Made by a program: the position numbers and the translations under genes. A model generated the notes under the pieces. The model was not told where the DNA came from. It did not search any database and worked only from the letters and a program-made list of their open reading frames with translations. Positions 7,479-15,471 of a stretch of DNA of 23,214 nucleotides are shown one piece after another. The DNA comes from an uncultured Elusimicrobium sp. (GTDB lineage: Bacteria > Elusimicrobiota > Elusimicrobia > Elusimicrobiales > Elusimicrobiaceae). Position 1 is the first letter of the stretch, and every line of letters begins with the position of its first letter. The stretch is from contig CACXHA010000090.1 in the NCBI GenBank assembly GCA_902767385.1, forward strand, positions 1 through 23,214, read 5' to 3'.

Positions 7479-9178
7479 TGTTTCCGCAAAATTCTTTTTC
7501 TAAACCGACGGTGTTTAACGTCAAAAAGCGCATGAAAGTGGTGCTCATTCTCATGCTGTTAGCACCGCTATGCATTACCGGGCGGTTGTTTTATTTGCAA
7601 CTTTTCCAACACGAACAATATTCCTCCAAAGCCGAACGCACCATTTATAACTACTTAGCCGAGGACCGTCTGCGCGGCAGTATTTACGACGTGCAAGGCC
7701 GCGTACTCGCCCGGTCGGTGCGTACGCACTCGTGCGGGATTGTTAAACGCTACGTCAAAGACCAAACCGCAACCATAGACTTTTTAGCCAGCACGCTTGG
7801 AATTTCTAAGGCGCAAATCTACGAGAAATGGAAAAAGAATAAAAATTTCTTCTTTGTGGCTAAAAAGATTAAACCAGACGTCTATATGAAACTGGCCGCC
7901 GTACGGCGCAGTACGTTGGGGCAAGGAATGGAGCTTACGCCGGAGTATGAACGATTGCACCCATTTGGCAAAAGCGCCATTGATATTTTGGGCGAAGCTA
8001 ACTCCAAAAATGTGGGGCTTTCGGGCATTGAGCAAATGTATAACGAAGAACTCACGCAAGATATTAGCAAAAAACGTGCCAAACGCTCGGCCCGGGGCGA
8101 GATTATTTATGACCGCCACCTCAAAGAAAAAGTAAAAACGGGTAACGTCTATTTGACCATTGACCAAACCGCCCAGTTCTATACCGAGCGCGCGCTAGCC
8201 AAAGCCGTAGAACAAAATAACCCGGACCGCGCCATCGCCCTGGTGCAAGACCCCAATACCGGGTATATCTTGGCGGCGGCTTCGTATCCGGCTAAGGACG
8301 GTCAGTCGCTCGCGTTTCAATTTACGTACGAGCCGGGATCTACGTTTAAAAGTTTAGTCGTTGCCACTGCGCTCGATTCTGGGACGCTTTCGCCCGACGC
8401 GCAAATTGATATGAGCGGGCGCAACTGGGAAGTAGCCAAAGGATTTATCGTGCGCGATAAACAACACCAAAAAGATTCACTTTCTCTGCCGGAAATTTTA
8501 CAGTTATCTTCCAACATCGGGGCGGGGAAAATAGCACTTGAAATCGGCCCTAAAACCTTATTTTCTTACTTTAAAGCGTTTGGGTTTGGTAGCAAAACGG
8601 ACATTAATTTTAACGGGGAATCTAAAGGCAGTATTGCCCCATACAACACGTGGACTAAAGTGGACCTGGCTACCAAAGGCTACGGTTACGGCGTAGCGGT
8701 TACGCCCATACAACTCATTACCGCGTACTCTGCCATCGCCAACGGCGGTACCTTAATGCAACCGCATTTGGTGGACCGCATTGAATATGCCAACGGCAAA
8801 GTAGATAAAAAAGCCAAACCCATTAAAATACGCCGGGTCATTTCCAAAACCACCGCGCAAACCATGCGTGAATTTTTGCAAACGGTAGTAGAAGTAGGCT
8901 CGGGCAAGCGTGCCAAAATTAAAGGCTACAACGTAGCCGGCAAAACCGGTACGGCGGAAAAATTGGACAAAGAGGGAGGATACGGCAAACGCAATCACGT
9001 GGTTTCTTTTTGCGGTATGGTGCCCGCTACCAACCCGCAATTTACTATTTTGGTTATTTTGGATAATCCCGCCAAATACGCATTTGGTAGTACCGCCGCG
9101 GCGCCGGTGTTCAAAGAAATTGCCGAGCCGCTACTGGTACTAAAAGCAGTTGCACCGGACCAAACAGATTTTGAATAA
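7475..9178 (+). CDS. ftsI: Septal class B penicillin-binding protein (FtsI, PBP2B/PBP3 type)
   Basis: A 567-residue DD-transpeptidase that cross-links septal peptidoglycan with FtsW. A short cytoplasmic N-terminus and one membrane span (about 22-40) are followed by the class B pedestal (RGSIYDVQGRVLARS). The transpeptidase domain has the three catalytic motifs: S289-T-F-K292, S345-S-N347 and K490-T-G492. There is no C-terminal PASTA repeat. Two adjacent ATGs exist, at 7475 and 7478. The first overlaps the ftsL stop by 4 bases, while the second has a better distance (7 bases) from the GGAAG at 7466-7470, so the true start may be one codon later. Confidence 0.95.
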   Translation: MMFPQNSFSKPTVFNVKKRMKVVLILMLLAPLCITGRLFYLQLFQHEQYSSKAERTIYNYLAEDRLRGSIYDVQGRVLARSVRTHSCGIVKRYVKDQTATIDFLASTLGISKAQIYEKWKKNKNFFFVAKKIKPDVYMKLAAVRRSTLGQGMELTPEYERLHPFGKSAIDILGEANSKNVGLSGIEQMYNEELTQDISKKRAKRSARGEIIYDRHLKEKVKTGNVYLTIDQTAQFYTERALAKAVEQNNPDRAIALVQDPNTGYILAAASYPAKDGQSLAFQFTYEPGSTFKSLVVATALDSGTLSPDAQIDMSGRNWEVAKGFIVRDKQHQKDSLSLPEILQLSSNIGAGKIALEIGPKTLFSYFKAFGFGSKTDINFNGESKGSIAPYNTWTKVDLATKGYGYGVAVTPIQLITAYSAIANGGTLMQPHLVDRIEYANGKVDKKAKPIKIRRVISKTTAQTMREFLQTVVEVGSGKRAKIKGYNVAGKTGTAEKLDKEGGYGKRNHVVSFCGMVPATNPQFTILVILDNPAKYAFGSTAAAPVFKEIAEPLLVLKAVAPDQTDFE

Positions 9179-9195
9179 TTTATTAAGGAGTGATT

Positions 9196-10539
9196 ATGAA
9201 ATTAAACTTAACTATTGCTAAAATTGCCAAAATTACCGGGGGTACGTTGCAATCGGCCCACCCGGAAACAAACATTACCGCTTTTGTGACGGACTCACGC
9301 TTTGTAACACCGGGAGACGGATTTCTTGCGTTAAAAGGGGAACGCTTTGATGCTAGACAGTTTATCCCTGACGTACTTAAAAAAGGGGCCGCGCTAGTCA
9401 TTGCCGAAAAAGGATACCTGGGCGATACACCGCAAGACGTTTCCTTTTTGTGGGTCAAAGACCCCAAAAAAGCATTGCAGGCACTTGCCAAATACCACCG
9501 CCAACACCACAACTTAAAAGTGGCGGCCATTACCGGCTCAAACGGGAAAAGTACCACCAAGCAAATGCTGCGCGCCATTTGCAACGTGGCCGGTACCACC
9601 GTTGCCAACGTGGGCAATTTAAATAACCAGTACGGCGTACCCTTTTCCTTGCTGGAAATTCAACCCAAGCACAAATACGGTGTGTTTGAACTGGGTGCTT
9701 CCCACCCCGGAGATATTGAAGAAACGGCCTCGCTCGCGCTACCGGACGTGGCGGTGATTACCAATGTGGGGCCTTCGCACCTGGAGTTTTTCCACGATTT
9801 GGAAACCGTTTACAAAACCAAAATAGAAATTGCCCGCTGTTTAAATGCGGGAGGAACACTGGTGTATAATATAGACAACGAATTTTTGGCCCGCCTGGAA
9901 AAAGAATTTACCGGCAAGTCTATTTCATTTGGGTTTGGCCCCAACGCCAAACTGCGCCTGTTGGAAACGGAAAACTTTGCTTTTACCTATCAAGGAAAAG
10001 CGCAAGTCTTTGATATTAAGTTAGAACGCCACGACAAATACAACGCCGCCGCCGCGTGCGCCGCCGCGATTGCGCTAGGGATTGGCATGGACGAAATTAA
10101 AGAGGGGTTAGCGGCCTTTACCCCCATGCCCATGCGCATGGAACGCGTCACCAAAGGCAACACGCACTTTATTTTAGATTGCTACAACGCCAACCCGGCC
10201 AGCATGAAAAATGCGCTTGAAATTTTAGGCCGCGCCAAAGACCAACCGCGCGTAGCCGTCCTGGGCGACATGAAAGAACTGGGCAAAACCAGCAAAGAAT
10301 ATCACCGCCAGGTGGCCCGCCAACTATTAGATAACCACATCACCCACATCTTTTTAGCCGGGCCGGAAATGAAATACTGCTACGAACGCTTGCAGGACGT
10401 TACCGGAGTATACCTGTGGTACGGGGACACCCCTAAAGAGTGGATGGGAGACCTGAAAAAACTCTTGGCCCAAGGGGGAACGTGTTTAATTAAAGCATCC
10501 CACTCCATGAATTTTGAAACAATTTTTAAGGAGATTTAA
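9196..10539 (+). CDS. murF: UDP-MurNAc-tripeptide:D-Ala-D-Ala ligase MurF
   Basis: A 447-residue cytoplasmic ATP-dependent ligase that adds D-Ala-D-Ala to UDP-MurNAc-tripeptide. I use the ATG at 9196, 5 bases after AAGGAG (9185-9190). An in-frame GTG at 9190 overlaps that ribosome site and is less likely. Visible are the Mur ligase ATP loop ITGSNGKSTT (from I112), NNQYGVPFSLLEI, FELGASHPGDIEETA, VITNVGPSHLEF and the MurF-type DCYNANPASMKNAL and VLGDMKELG blocks. It follows ftsI directly. In many dcw clusters murE lies between them, but here it is missing. Confidence 0.96.
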   Translation: MKLNLTIAKIAKITGGTLQSAHPETNITAFVTDSRFVTPGDGFLALKGERFDARQFIPDVLKKGAALVIAEKGYLGDTPQDVSFLWVKDPKKALQALAKYHRQHHNLKVAAITGSNGKSTTKQMLRAICNVAGTTVANVGNLNNQYGVPFSLLEIQPKHKYGVFELGASHPGDIEETASLALPDVAVITNVGPSHLEFFHDLETVYKTKIEIARCLNAGGTLVYNIDNEFLARLEKEFTGKSISFGFGPNAKLRLLETENFAFTYQGKAQVFDIKLERHDKYNAAAACAAAIALGIGMDEIKEGLAAFTPMPMRMERVTKGNTHFILDCYNANPASMKNALEILGRAKDQPRVAVLGDMKELGKTSKEYHRQVARQLLDNHITHIFLAGPEMKYCYERLQDVTGVYLWYGDTPKEWMGDLKKLLAQGGTCLIKASHSMNFETIFKEI

Positions 10540-10541
10540 AC

Positions 10542-11627
10542 ATGTTTTACTACCTCTCGCTTTTTAAAGATGATATTAGCTTTTTAAATATCTTTAACTA
10601 TATTACGTTTCGCACCGGGGCGGCGATATTTACGTCGTTTTTCCTGACGCTTTTAATCGGGCCCGCCGTTGTGCGTAAACTGCGCTCGTACAAAATTCAA
10701 CAGGTAGAACGGTCCTACGGGCCGGCTTCGCACCTGTCTAAAAGCGGCACCCCGACCATGGGCGGTATTTTGATTTTTATTACGCTATTAGTCAGCGTTC
10801 TTTTGTGGGGGCGGTTAGACAGCCCGTATATTTGGCTGCTGATGTTTACCACCGTTTCGTTAGGGTTTGCCGGCGTGATGGACGATTACACCAAACTCGT
10901 CAAAAAAAATCCGGAAGGCATGAAGTCTTCCGTTAAACTGGCAATCCAATTATTTACCGCCATTGTGGTAGTGGGATATTTGGCCATTAACCCGCCCAAC
11001 GAACAGTATGCCACATCGCTGATTATTCCGTACATGAGCAAGATGTTTATTGACTTGTCGGTCTTTTATTTTGCGTTTGCCATGCTGGTAGTAGTGGGTA
11101 CGTCCAACGCCACTAATTTGACGGACGGGTTAGATGGGCTGGCAAGCGGATGCATGGTATTTACCGCCGTTACGTACGGTATTTTTGCTTACGTAGCGGG
11201 CAACGTTAACTTTGCCGATTACTTAAAAATTATTTACGTGCCCGGCGCGGGGGAAATTACCGTATTTATGGGTGCGCTGATTGGCGCGTGTATGGGGTTT
11301 TTGTGGTTCAACGCCTACCCGGCCCAAGTATTTATGGGCGACACCAGCTCCCTTTTCTTGGGCGGTGTGATTGGTACGGCGGCCCTGTGTGTTAAGCAAG
11401 AACTTTTACTGCCTATTGCGGGCGGATTATTTTTGATAGAAACCGTTTCGGTGATGTTACAAATGGGTTATTTTAAAATGACCCATGGCAAACGTTTATT
11501 TAAAATGGCCCCGATTCACCACCATTTTGAATTGATGGGAATTGCGGAGCCCAAAGTGATTGTCCGCTTTTGGATTGTGGGCGTGGTGCTGATGCTTATA
11601 GCACTGGCGTCCTTGAAGATTAGATAA
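10542..11627 (+). CDS. mraY: Phospho-MurNAc-pentapeptide transferase MraY
   Basis: A 361-residue multispanning membrane enzyme that transfers phospho-MurNAc-pentapeptide to undecaprenyl phosphate, giving lipid I. Catalytic and family motifs are in place: SGTPTMGGIL, D114-D115 in GVMDDYTK, NLTDGLDG with D195 and D198, MGDTSS with D267, and the APIHHHFELMG loop. Length and spacing match the family closely. AAGGAG lies upstream of the ATG. ftsW starts one base past its stop. murD, often next in this order, is not present. Confidence 0.97.
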   Translation: MFYYLSLFKDDISFLNIFNYITFRTGAAIFTSFFLTLLIGPAVVRKLRSYKIQQVERSYGPASHLSKSGTPTMGGILIFITLLVSVLLWGRLDSPYIWLLMFTTVSLGFAGVMDDYTKLVKKNPEGMKSSVKLAIQLFTAIVVVGYLAINPPNEQYATSLIIPYMSKMFIDLSVFYFAFAMLVVVGTSNATNLTDGLDGLASGCMVFTAVTYGIFAYVAGNVNFADYLKIIYVPGAGEITVFMGALIGACMGFLWFNAYPAQVFMGDTSSLFLGGVIGTAALCVKQELLLPIAGGLFLIETVSVMLQMGYFKMTHGKRLFKMAPIHHHFELMGIAEPKVIVRFWIVGVVLMLIALASLKIR

Positions 11628-11628
11628 T

Positions 11629-12834
11629 ATGCCCCGTTTATTTACCAAAGCACCCAAACCGCGCAATACGTTTATGCAGCGCACGCCCGGCATACACCGG
11701 GAGAAAGATACCTGGCAACCACTCCGGTTAGATGGAACGATTGTGTTTGTCAGCCTGGCTTTTGTGCTTATCGGTTTGTTGTTTACCTATTCTTCCAGCG
11801 CGTTTGAAACCAGTGCGTACGTAAAGAGGCAATTCTTATTTGACGTAGTAGGCATTGTGGTGGCGCTATTTTTATCGCAAACTTATACCCGCCTGCAACG
11901 CATCAAGTGGTTGCGCCCGCCGGTGTTGTTGGGAGCTACTTGGGTATTGTTAATTGCCGTTTTGTTTACCCACAGCCAAGCTAACACGCACCGTTGGATT
12001 GACTTGGGCGTTTTTAAGCTGCAACCGTCTGAAATTGCCAAAGTAACGCTGGTGCTGTACTTGGCGGATTATTTGGATAGTGTGTCGGGCAAACTGGCTA
12101 AAAATTGGCGCTTACTGGTGCAGCCTTTAGTGGTGGGGGGAATTACCATTGGGCTAGTGGTGTTGGAAAAAGACGTGGGGATTCCGCTGCTAATGAGTTT
12201 TGTATTTTTTGTGATGCTCTTTGTAGCCGGAGCGAAAGTTCTTCACTTGTGTGTGCCGGGAATTATCGGGTTTTTGGGTGGAATTATTTTGCTTTTGGCA
12301 GAACCCTACCGCCGGGCACGCGTACTTACTTACCTGCACTTGGGGAATGCGGCTGAAAATACTACCAATTACCAAGTTATGCAATCGTTTTTGGCGGTCG
12401 GCTCCGGCGGGTGGTTAGGAAAAGGGTTAGGAAATAGCGAACTTAAACTTCAATACTTGCCTGCGGCGCATACGGACTTTATTTTTTCAGTAATGTGCGA
12501 AGAAGTGGGCCTGTTTGTGTTACTGGTGGTGTACGGGTTTGCGGTGCTACTGTGGCGCGGAATTACCCTGGCCCGGATAGCTAAAACTACGTTTAACAGT
12601 TTAGTGATTTTTGGGCTTACCCTGACCTTGTGCACGCAAGCATTTTTCAATATGGCCATGGCTATCGGGCTCACGCCGACCAAAGGGATTGCTCTGCCAT
12701 TTTTCTCGTACGGGGGCTCTTCGGTGGTAATGACGCTAGTAATGATTGGCATTATTTTAAATGTAGCCGCCGTAGATAACACCCAAAACAATTTACGCAA
12801 CGATATTACCTATTATAAAAACAGGAACAGATAG
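11629..12834 (+). CDS. ftsW: Septal peptidoglycan glycosyltransferase FtsW (SEDS family)
   Basis: A 401-residue SEDS protein with about 10 membrane spans. It polymerises lipid II at the septum together with FtsI. Diagnostic blocks are LQPSEIAKVTLVLYLADYL, GLGNSELKLQYLPAAHTDFI with the following FSVMCEE, and the C-terminal LTPTKGIALPFFSYGGSS. The N-terminal 35 residues are basic and cytoplasmic. No strong ribosome binding site is seen, so coupling to mraY is likely. RodA is the only realistic alternative, but the position between mraY and murG favours FtsW. Confidence 0.94.
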   Translation: MPRLFTKAPKPRNTFMQRTPGIHREKDTWQPLRLDGTIVFVSLAFVLIGLLFTYSSSAFETSAYVKRQFLFDVVGIVVALFLSQTYTRLQRIKWLRPPVLLGATWVLLIAVLFTHSQANTHRWIDLGVFKLQPSEIAKVTLVLYLADYLDSVSGKLAKNWRLLVQPLVVGGITIGLVVLEKDVGIPLLMSFVFFVMLFVAGAKVLHLCVPGIIGFLGGIILLLAEPYRRARVLTYLHLGNAAENTTNYQVMQSFLAVGSGGWLGKGLGNSELKLQYLPAAHTDFIFSVMCEEVGLFVLLVVYGFAVLLWRGITLARIAKTTFNSLVIFGLTLTLCTQAFFNMAMAIGLTPTKGIALPFFSYGGSSVVMTLVMIGIILNVAAVDNTQNNLRNDITYYKNRNR

Positions 12835-12835
12835 T

Positions 12836-13909
12836 ATGACCAAACGATATTTAGTGGCCTGTGGCGGCACAGGCGGACATTTTTACCCGGGCTTTGCCTT
12901 GGGAAAAGCATTGCAACAGCAGGGCAATATAGTCCTCTTTGTGGTCCGTAAAAATGACCCGGCTGCACAACTGTTGGCACAAAATAATTTAAATTATACG
13001 CAATTGGATTTAAGTGCCGGCTTGCCGCGCACCTTTAACCCGGTGCGCCACGCCCGCTTTGTGTGGCAACTGCAAAAGTCGCTACGCCAAACCCAGTGGC
13101 TGCTTAAAACTTTTAGTCCAAACGTCGTGTTAGGCATGGGGGGGTATGTGTCTTTCCCGCTGGTATTTTGCGCGCATTATATGGGCATTAAAACTGCGGT
13201 GCATGAATCCAACGCCATTTGGGGGCTGGCTAACAAAATTTGCGCTCGCTTTGCCGATTTACCGTTAATGGGACTACCGATTAAAAATACATCTAAAAAG
13301 GCAGTTTTAGTCAGCACGCCGATTCGGCCGGAATTTTCCTTACCCGTCAACCGGGAAGAAGTGCTAACTGAGCTGGGGCTAAATCCCGCTTTGCCTACCG
13401 CGCTTATTATGGGCGGCAGCCAAGGGGCCAAAGGGCTCAATGAAGCGTTGCCGGAGGTCATTAAGCAAATGCCGCAGTGGCAGTTTATCCACCTGACCGG
13501 AAAGCGTTGGTATGAACCGCAAGTGGCGGCGTACCAAGGTTTTACCAACGTTAAAACGTTGGCCTATAGTGAAGAAATTTACAAGCTTATGAAGTCGGTA
13601 GATTTAATGATTTGCCGCAGTGGGGCCAGTACGCTGGCAGAAATTATCGCGTGCCAACTGCCTGCAATTTTTGTGCCGTTCCCTTACGCGGCCGCCAATC
13701 ATCAGTATTATAACGCGAAAGTATTAGCCGACAAAGGGTGCGGGAAAATCGTATTGGAATCGCCCCAACTTGCGCAGGAACTTACGCAAGCTTTGCAAGC
13801 GTGTTCGCCAAAAGCACTTACGCAAATGCGGGAAGCCTATAAGCACCTGCAAATACCCTCTCCGTTGCAAGCCACCGTTGAGATTACCCGGCTAATAGAA
13901 AACTTATAA
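12836..13909 (+). CDS. murG: UDP-GlcNAc:lipid I N-acetylglucosaminyltransferase MurG
   Basis: A 357-residue peripheral membrane GT-B glycosyltransferase that converts lipid I to lipid II. It has the N-terminal ACGGTGGHFYPG loop, GMGGYVSFP and HESNAIWGLANK (the family usually has HEQN, so the Gln is Ser here while the Asn is kept). It also has the second-domain IMGGSQGAKGLNE, and the sugar-nucleotide site GASTLAEI with FPYAAANHQYYNA. It starts one base past ftsW. It is the last gene of the string, and a strong terminator overlaps its end. Confidence 0.96.
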   Translation: MTKRYLVACGGTGGHFYPGFALGKALQQQGNIVLFVVRKNDPAAQLLAQNNLNYTQLDLSAGLPRTFNPVRHARFVWQLQKSLRQTQWLLKTFSPNVVLGMGGYVSFPLVFCAHYMGIKTAVHESNAIWGLANKICARFADLPLMGLPIKNTSKKAVLVSTPIRPEFSLPVNREEVLTELGLNPALPTALIMGGSQGAKGLNEALPEVIKQMPQWQFIHLTGKRWYEPQVAAYQGFTNVKTLAYSEEIYKLMKSVDLMICRSGASTLAEIIACQLPAIFVPFPYAAANHQYYNAKVLADKGCGKIVLESPQLAQELTQALQACSPKALTQMREAYKHLQIPSPLQATVEITRLIENL

Positions 13910-13944
13910 AAAAAGCCCCGGGCGCTTTGCCCGGGGTTTTTTTA
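13905..13944. terminator. Bidirectional intrinsic terminator between murG and the pilin gene
   Basis: CCCCGGGC (13916-13923), a 5-nt loop, and GCCCGGGG (13929-13936) form an 8-bp all-GC stem. It is flanked by A-tract on the left and T-tract on the right, so both strands give stem plus U-run. It ends the plus-strand operon and the converging pilin gene. Confidence 0.93.
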
Positions 13945-13961
13945 TAAAGTCGTACGGATTA

Positions 13962-14432
13962 TTATAGGTCTGTAAACATTTTACAGATTTGAGTGTAGTC
14001 TTCATCGCTACATGAAGTGGAAGTAGACCATGTATTGTTACCTGTGTTATAGGTGTAAGTAACAGAATATTTTGTCTTACCTGCACTGGCATTACTTATT
14101 TTTTCACTACTGGAACCTCCATCTACACGAATCGCAGTCACCCCGTTTGAATTAAGTTGAAAGAAAAAATATTTACCCAAATACATGGTATTACCGTTAA
14201 CATCAAACTTGTTAATCTTTACATCTGCAATTTGCGAAGCTGATGTTACCGTATCATCCGGAAATTCTTGCAAATGGCGCTCAATGGCATCGCGAATTGC
14301 CTTACTGATAACCATCCCCTCCGCCGTACGCGCCTTTTCCACTACTAGCGTATATTGCGGCAAGGCAATTGAGGCCAAAATACCAATAATAATGACAACT
14401 ACTAACAACTCAATTAACGTGAATCCTTTCAT
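13962..14432 (-). CDS. Type IV pilin / type II secretion pseudopilin-like protein
   Basis: A 156-residue protein with a class III prepilin signal: leader MKG, cleavage before F4, the conserved Glu at mature position 5 (E8), and the hydrophobic helix of FTLIELLVVVIIIGILASIA. The helix continues into the N-terminal alpha-1 (PQYTLVVEKARTAEG). The globular part is Gly, Ser and Asn rich and ends with a C141/C150 pair, which could form a D-region disulfide loop. Ribosome site AAGGAG is close to the ATG. No pilus assembly genes (pilB, pilC, pilD, pilQ) are nearby, so it depends on machinery encoded elsewhere. I cannot tell major pilin from minor pilin or pseudopilin. Confidence 0.88.
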   Translation of the reverse strand: MKGFTLIELLVVVIIIGILASIALPQYTLVVEKARTAEGMVISKAIRDAIERHLQEFPDDTVTSASQIADVKINKFDVNGNTMYLGKYFFFQLNSNGVTAIRVDGGSSSEKISNASAGKTKYSVTYTYNTGNNTWSTSTSCSDEDYTQICKMFTDL

Positions 14433-14464
14433 AATTTCTCCTTATAACAAAATCCTTCTTACTT

Positions 14465-14492
14465 AGTATAGCATTTTTTTCCCGTTGTGCAA
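14465..14492 (-). promoter_or_regulatory. Promoter of the pilin-like gene
   Basis: On the minus strand TTGCAC (14487-14492) and TATACT (14465-14470) are separated by 16 bases, and TGC immediately before the -10 makes an extended -10. It gives a roughly 25-base leader containing the AAGGAG ribosome site. This is the best sigma-70-like promoter in the window and lies between mltG and the pilin gene, so the pilin need not rely on read-through. Confidence 0.75.
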
Positions 14493-14505
14493 GAAAGGAA
14501 AAGAT

Positions 14506-15471
14506 TTATCGCCCACGGATACGCTTAATATGTTGGGTATGCTCGTGAAACGTGCGTGAAAACACGTGCCGGCCGGTGTTGTCCGCCACAAAGAAAAGCG
14601 CGTCAAAATTGGGCTGGGGATTTAACACCGCTTCAACGGACTTAACACTCGGGTTGCAAATCGGCCCCGGCGGCAGGCCTACGTTGCGGTAGGTGTTGTA
14701 GGGGGAATCCAACTTTAAATCTTTGTAAGTAAGGCCGCGTTTCCAGTAGCGGTTTTCGCGCAGAGCAAAACCAAGCGCATATTGCACCGTCGGGTCGGCC
14801 TCCAAACGTTTGCCCATGTAAAAGCGGTTTAAATAGACCGCGGCAATTTTGGGGCGTTCGTCGTGCACAACGGCTTCGCGCTCCACAATAGAGGCCAGCG
14901 TGAGTACTTGCCGTTCGGACAACTGCGTGGGATATCTTTTAAATAACGGGGCAATTTTTTTCTCATATTGCCCGGTCATTTCATCAATCACTTTTTGCGG
15001 CGGGGTGTTATCGGCAAACAAGTAGGTGGAGGGGAACAATTTGCCCTCCAAATCTTGCGCGCGCACCAGATTTATAAATTCCCGCGCGTCGGTTACGCCG
15101 TGTTCGGCCAGTTCTTCGGCCATTTCTTCACTGCGCCACCCTTCCAAAAAAGTTATTTTTTCATAATGGGTACACTTACCGTTTTTGATGCACGCAATTA
15201 CTTCAAAGTCCGGCGTGTTTCGGCGCAAGTCAAAGCGGCCGGCTTTTAAATCTTTATTAGACCCGGTAACACGTAAAATAATTTTAAATAGCAATTCACT
15301 GCGAATGACGCCCTTGGCCCGTAGCAAGCGGGCCACTTCGTTACCGGTTTGACCGGGGCGGATCTGCACCATGACCGGCGCACCTTGGCTGAAAAAATAC
15401 GTTTTAACCGCCCATACTCCGGCGGCCAAAAACGTTAGCACCAGTACGCCCAGAAAAATCCACTTTTTCAT
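14506..15471 (-). CDS. mltG: Endolytic peptidoglycan transglycosylase MltG (YceG family)
   Basis: A 321-residue protein with an N-terminal membrane anchor (about 4-24). A LysM-like region follows (VQIRPGQTGNEVARLL, about 35-50), then the YceG catalytic domain. The catalytic Glu is E197 in LASIVEREA. Other signature blocks are LEGKLFPSTYLF, RLEADPTVQYALG, SPYNTYRNVGLPPGPICNPS and the terminal HVFSRTFHEH. MltG cleaves nascent glycan strands at the inner membrane and sets their length. The start overlaps the tyrS stop in an ATGA arrangement, so translation is coupled. No terminator follows it before the pilin promoter. Confidence 0.95.
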   Translation of the reverse strand: MKKWIFLGVLVLTFLAAGVWAVKTYFFSQGAPVMVQIRPGQTGNEVARLLRAKGVIRSELLFKIILRVTGSNKDLKAGRFDLRRNTPDFEVIACIKNGKCTHYEKITFLEGWRSEEMAEELAEHGVTDAREFINLVRAQDLEGKLFPSTYLFADNTPPQKVIDEMTGQYEKKIAPLFKRYPTQLSERQVLTLASIVEREAVVHDERPKIAAVYLNRFYMGKRLEADPTVQYALGFALRENRYWKRGLTYKDLKLDSPYNTYRNVGLPPGPICNPSVKSVEAVLNPQPNFDALFFVADNTGRHVFSRTFHEHTQHIKRIRGR

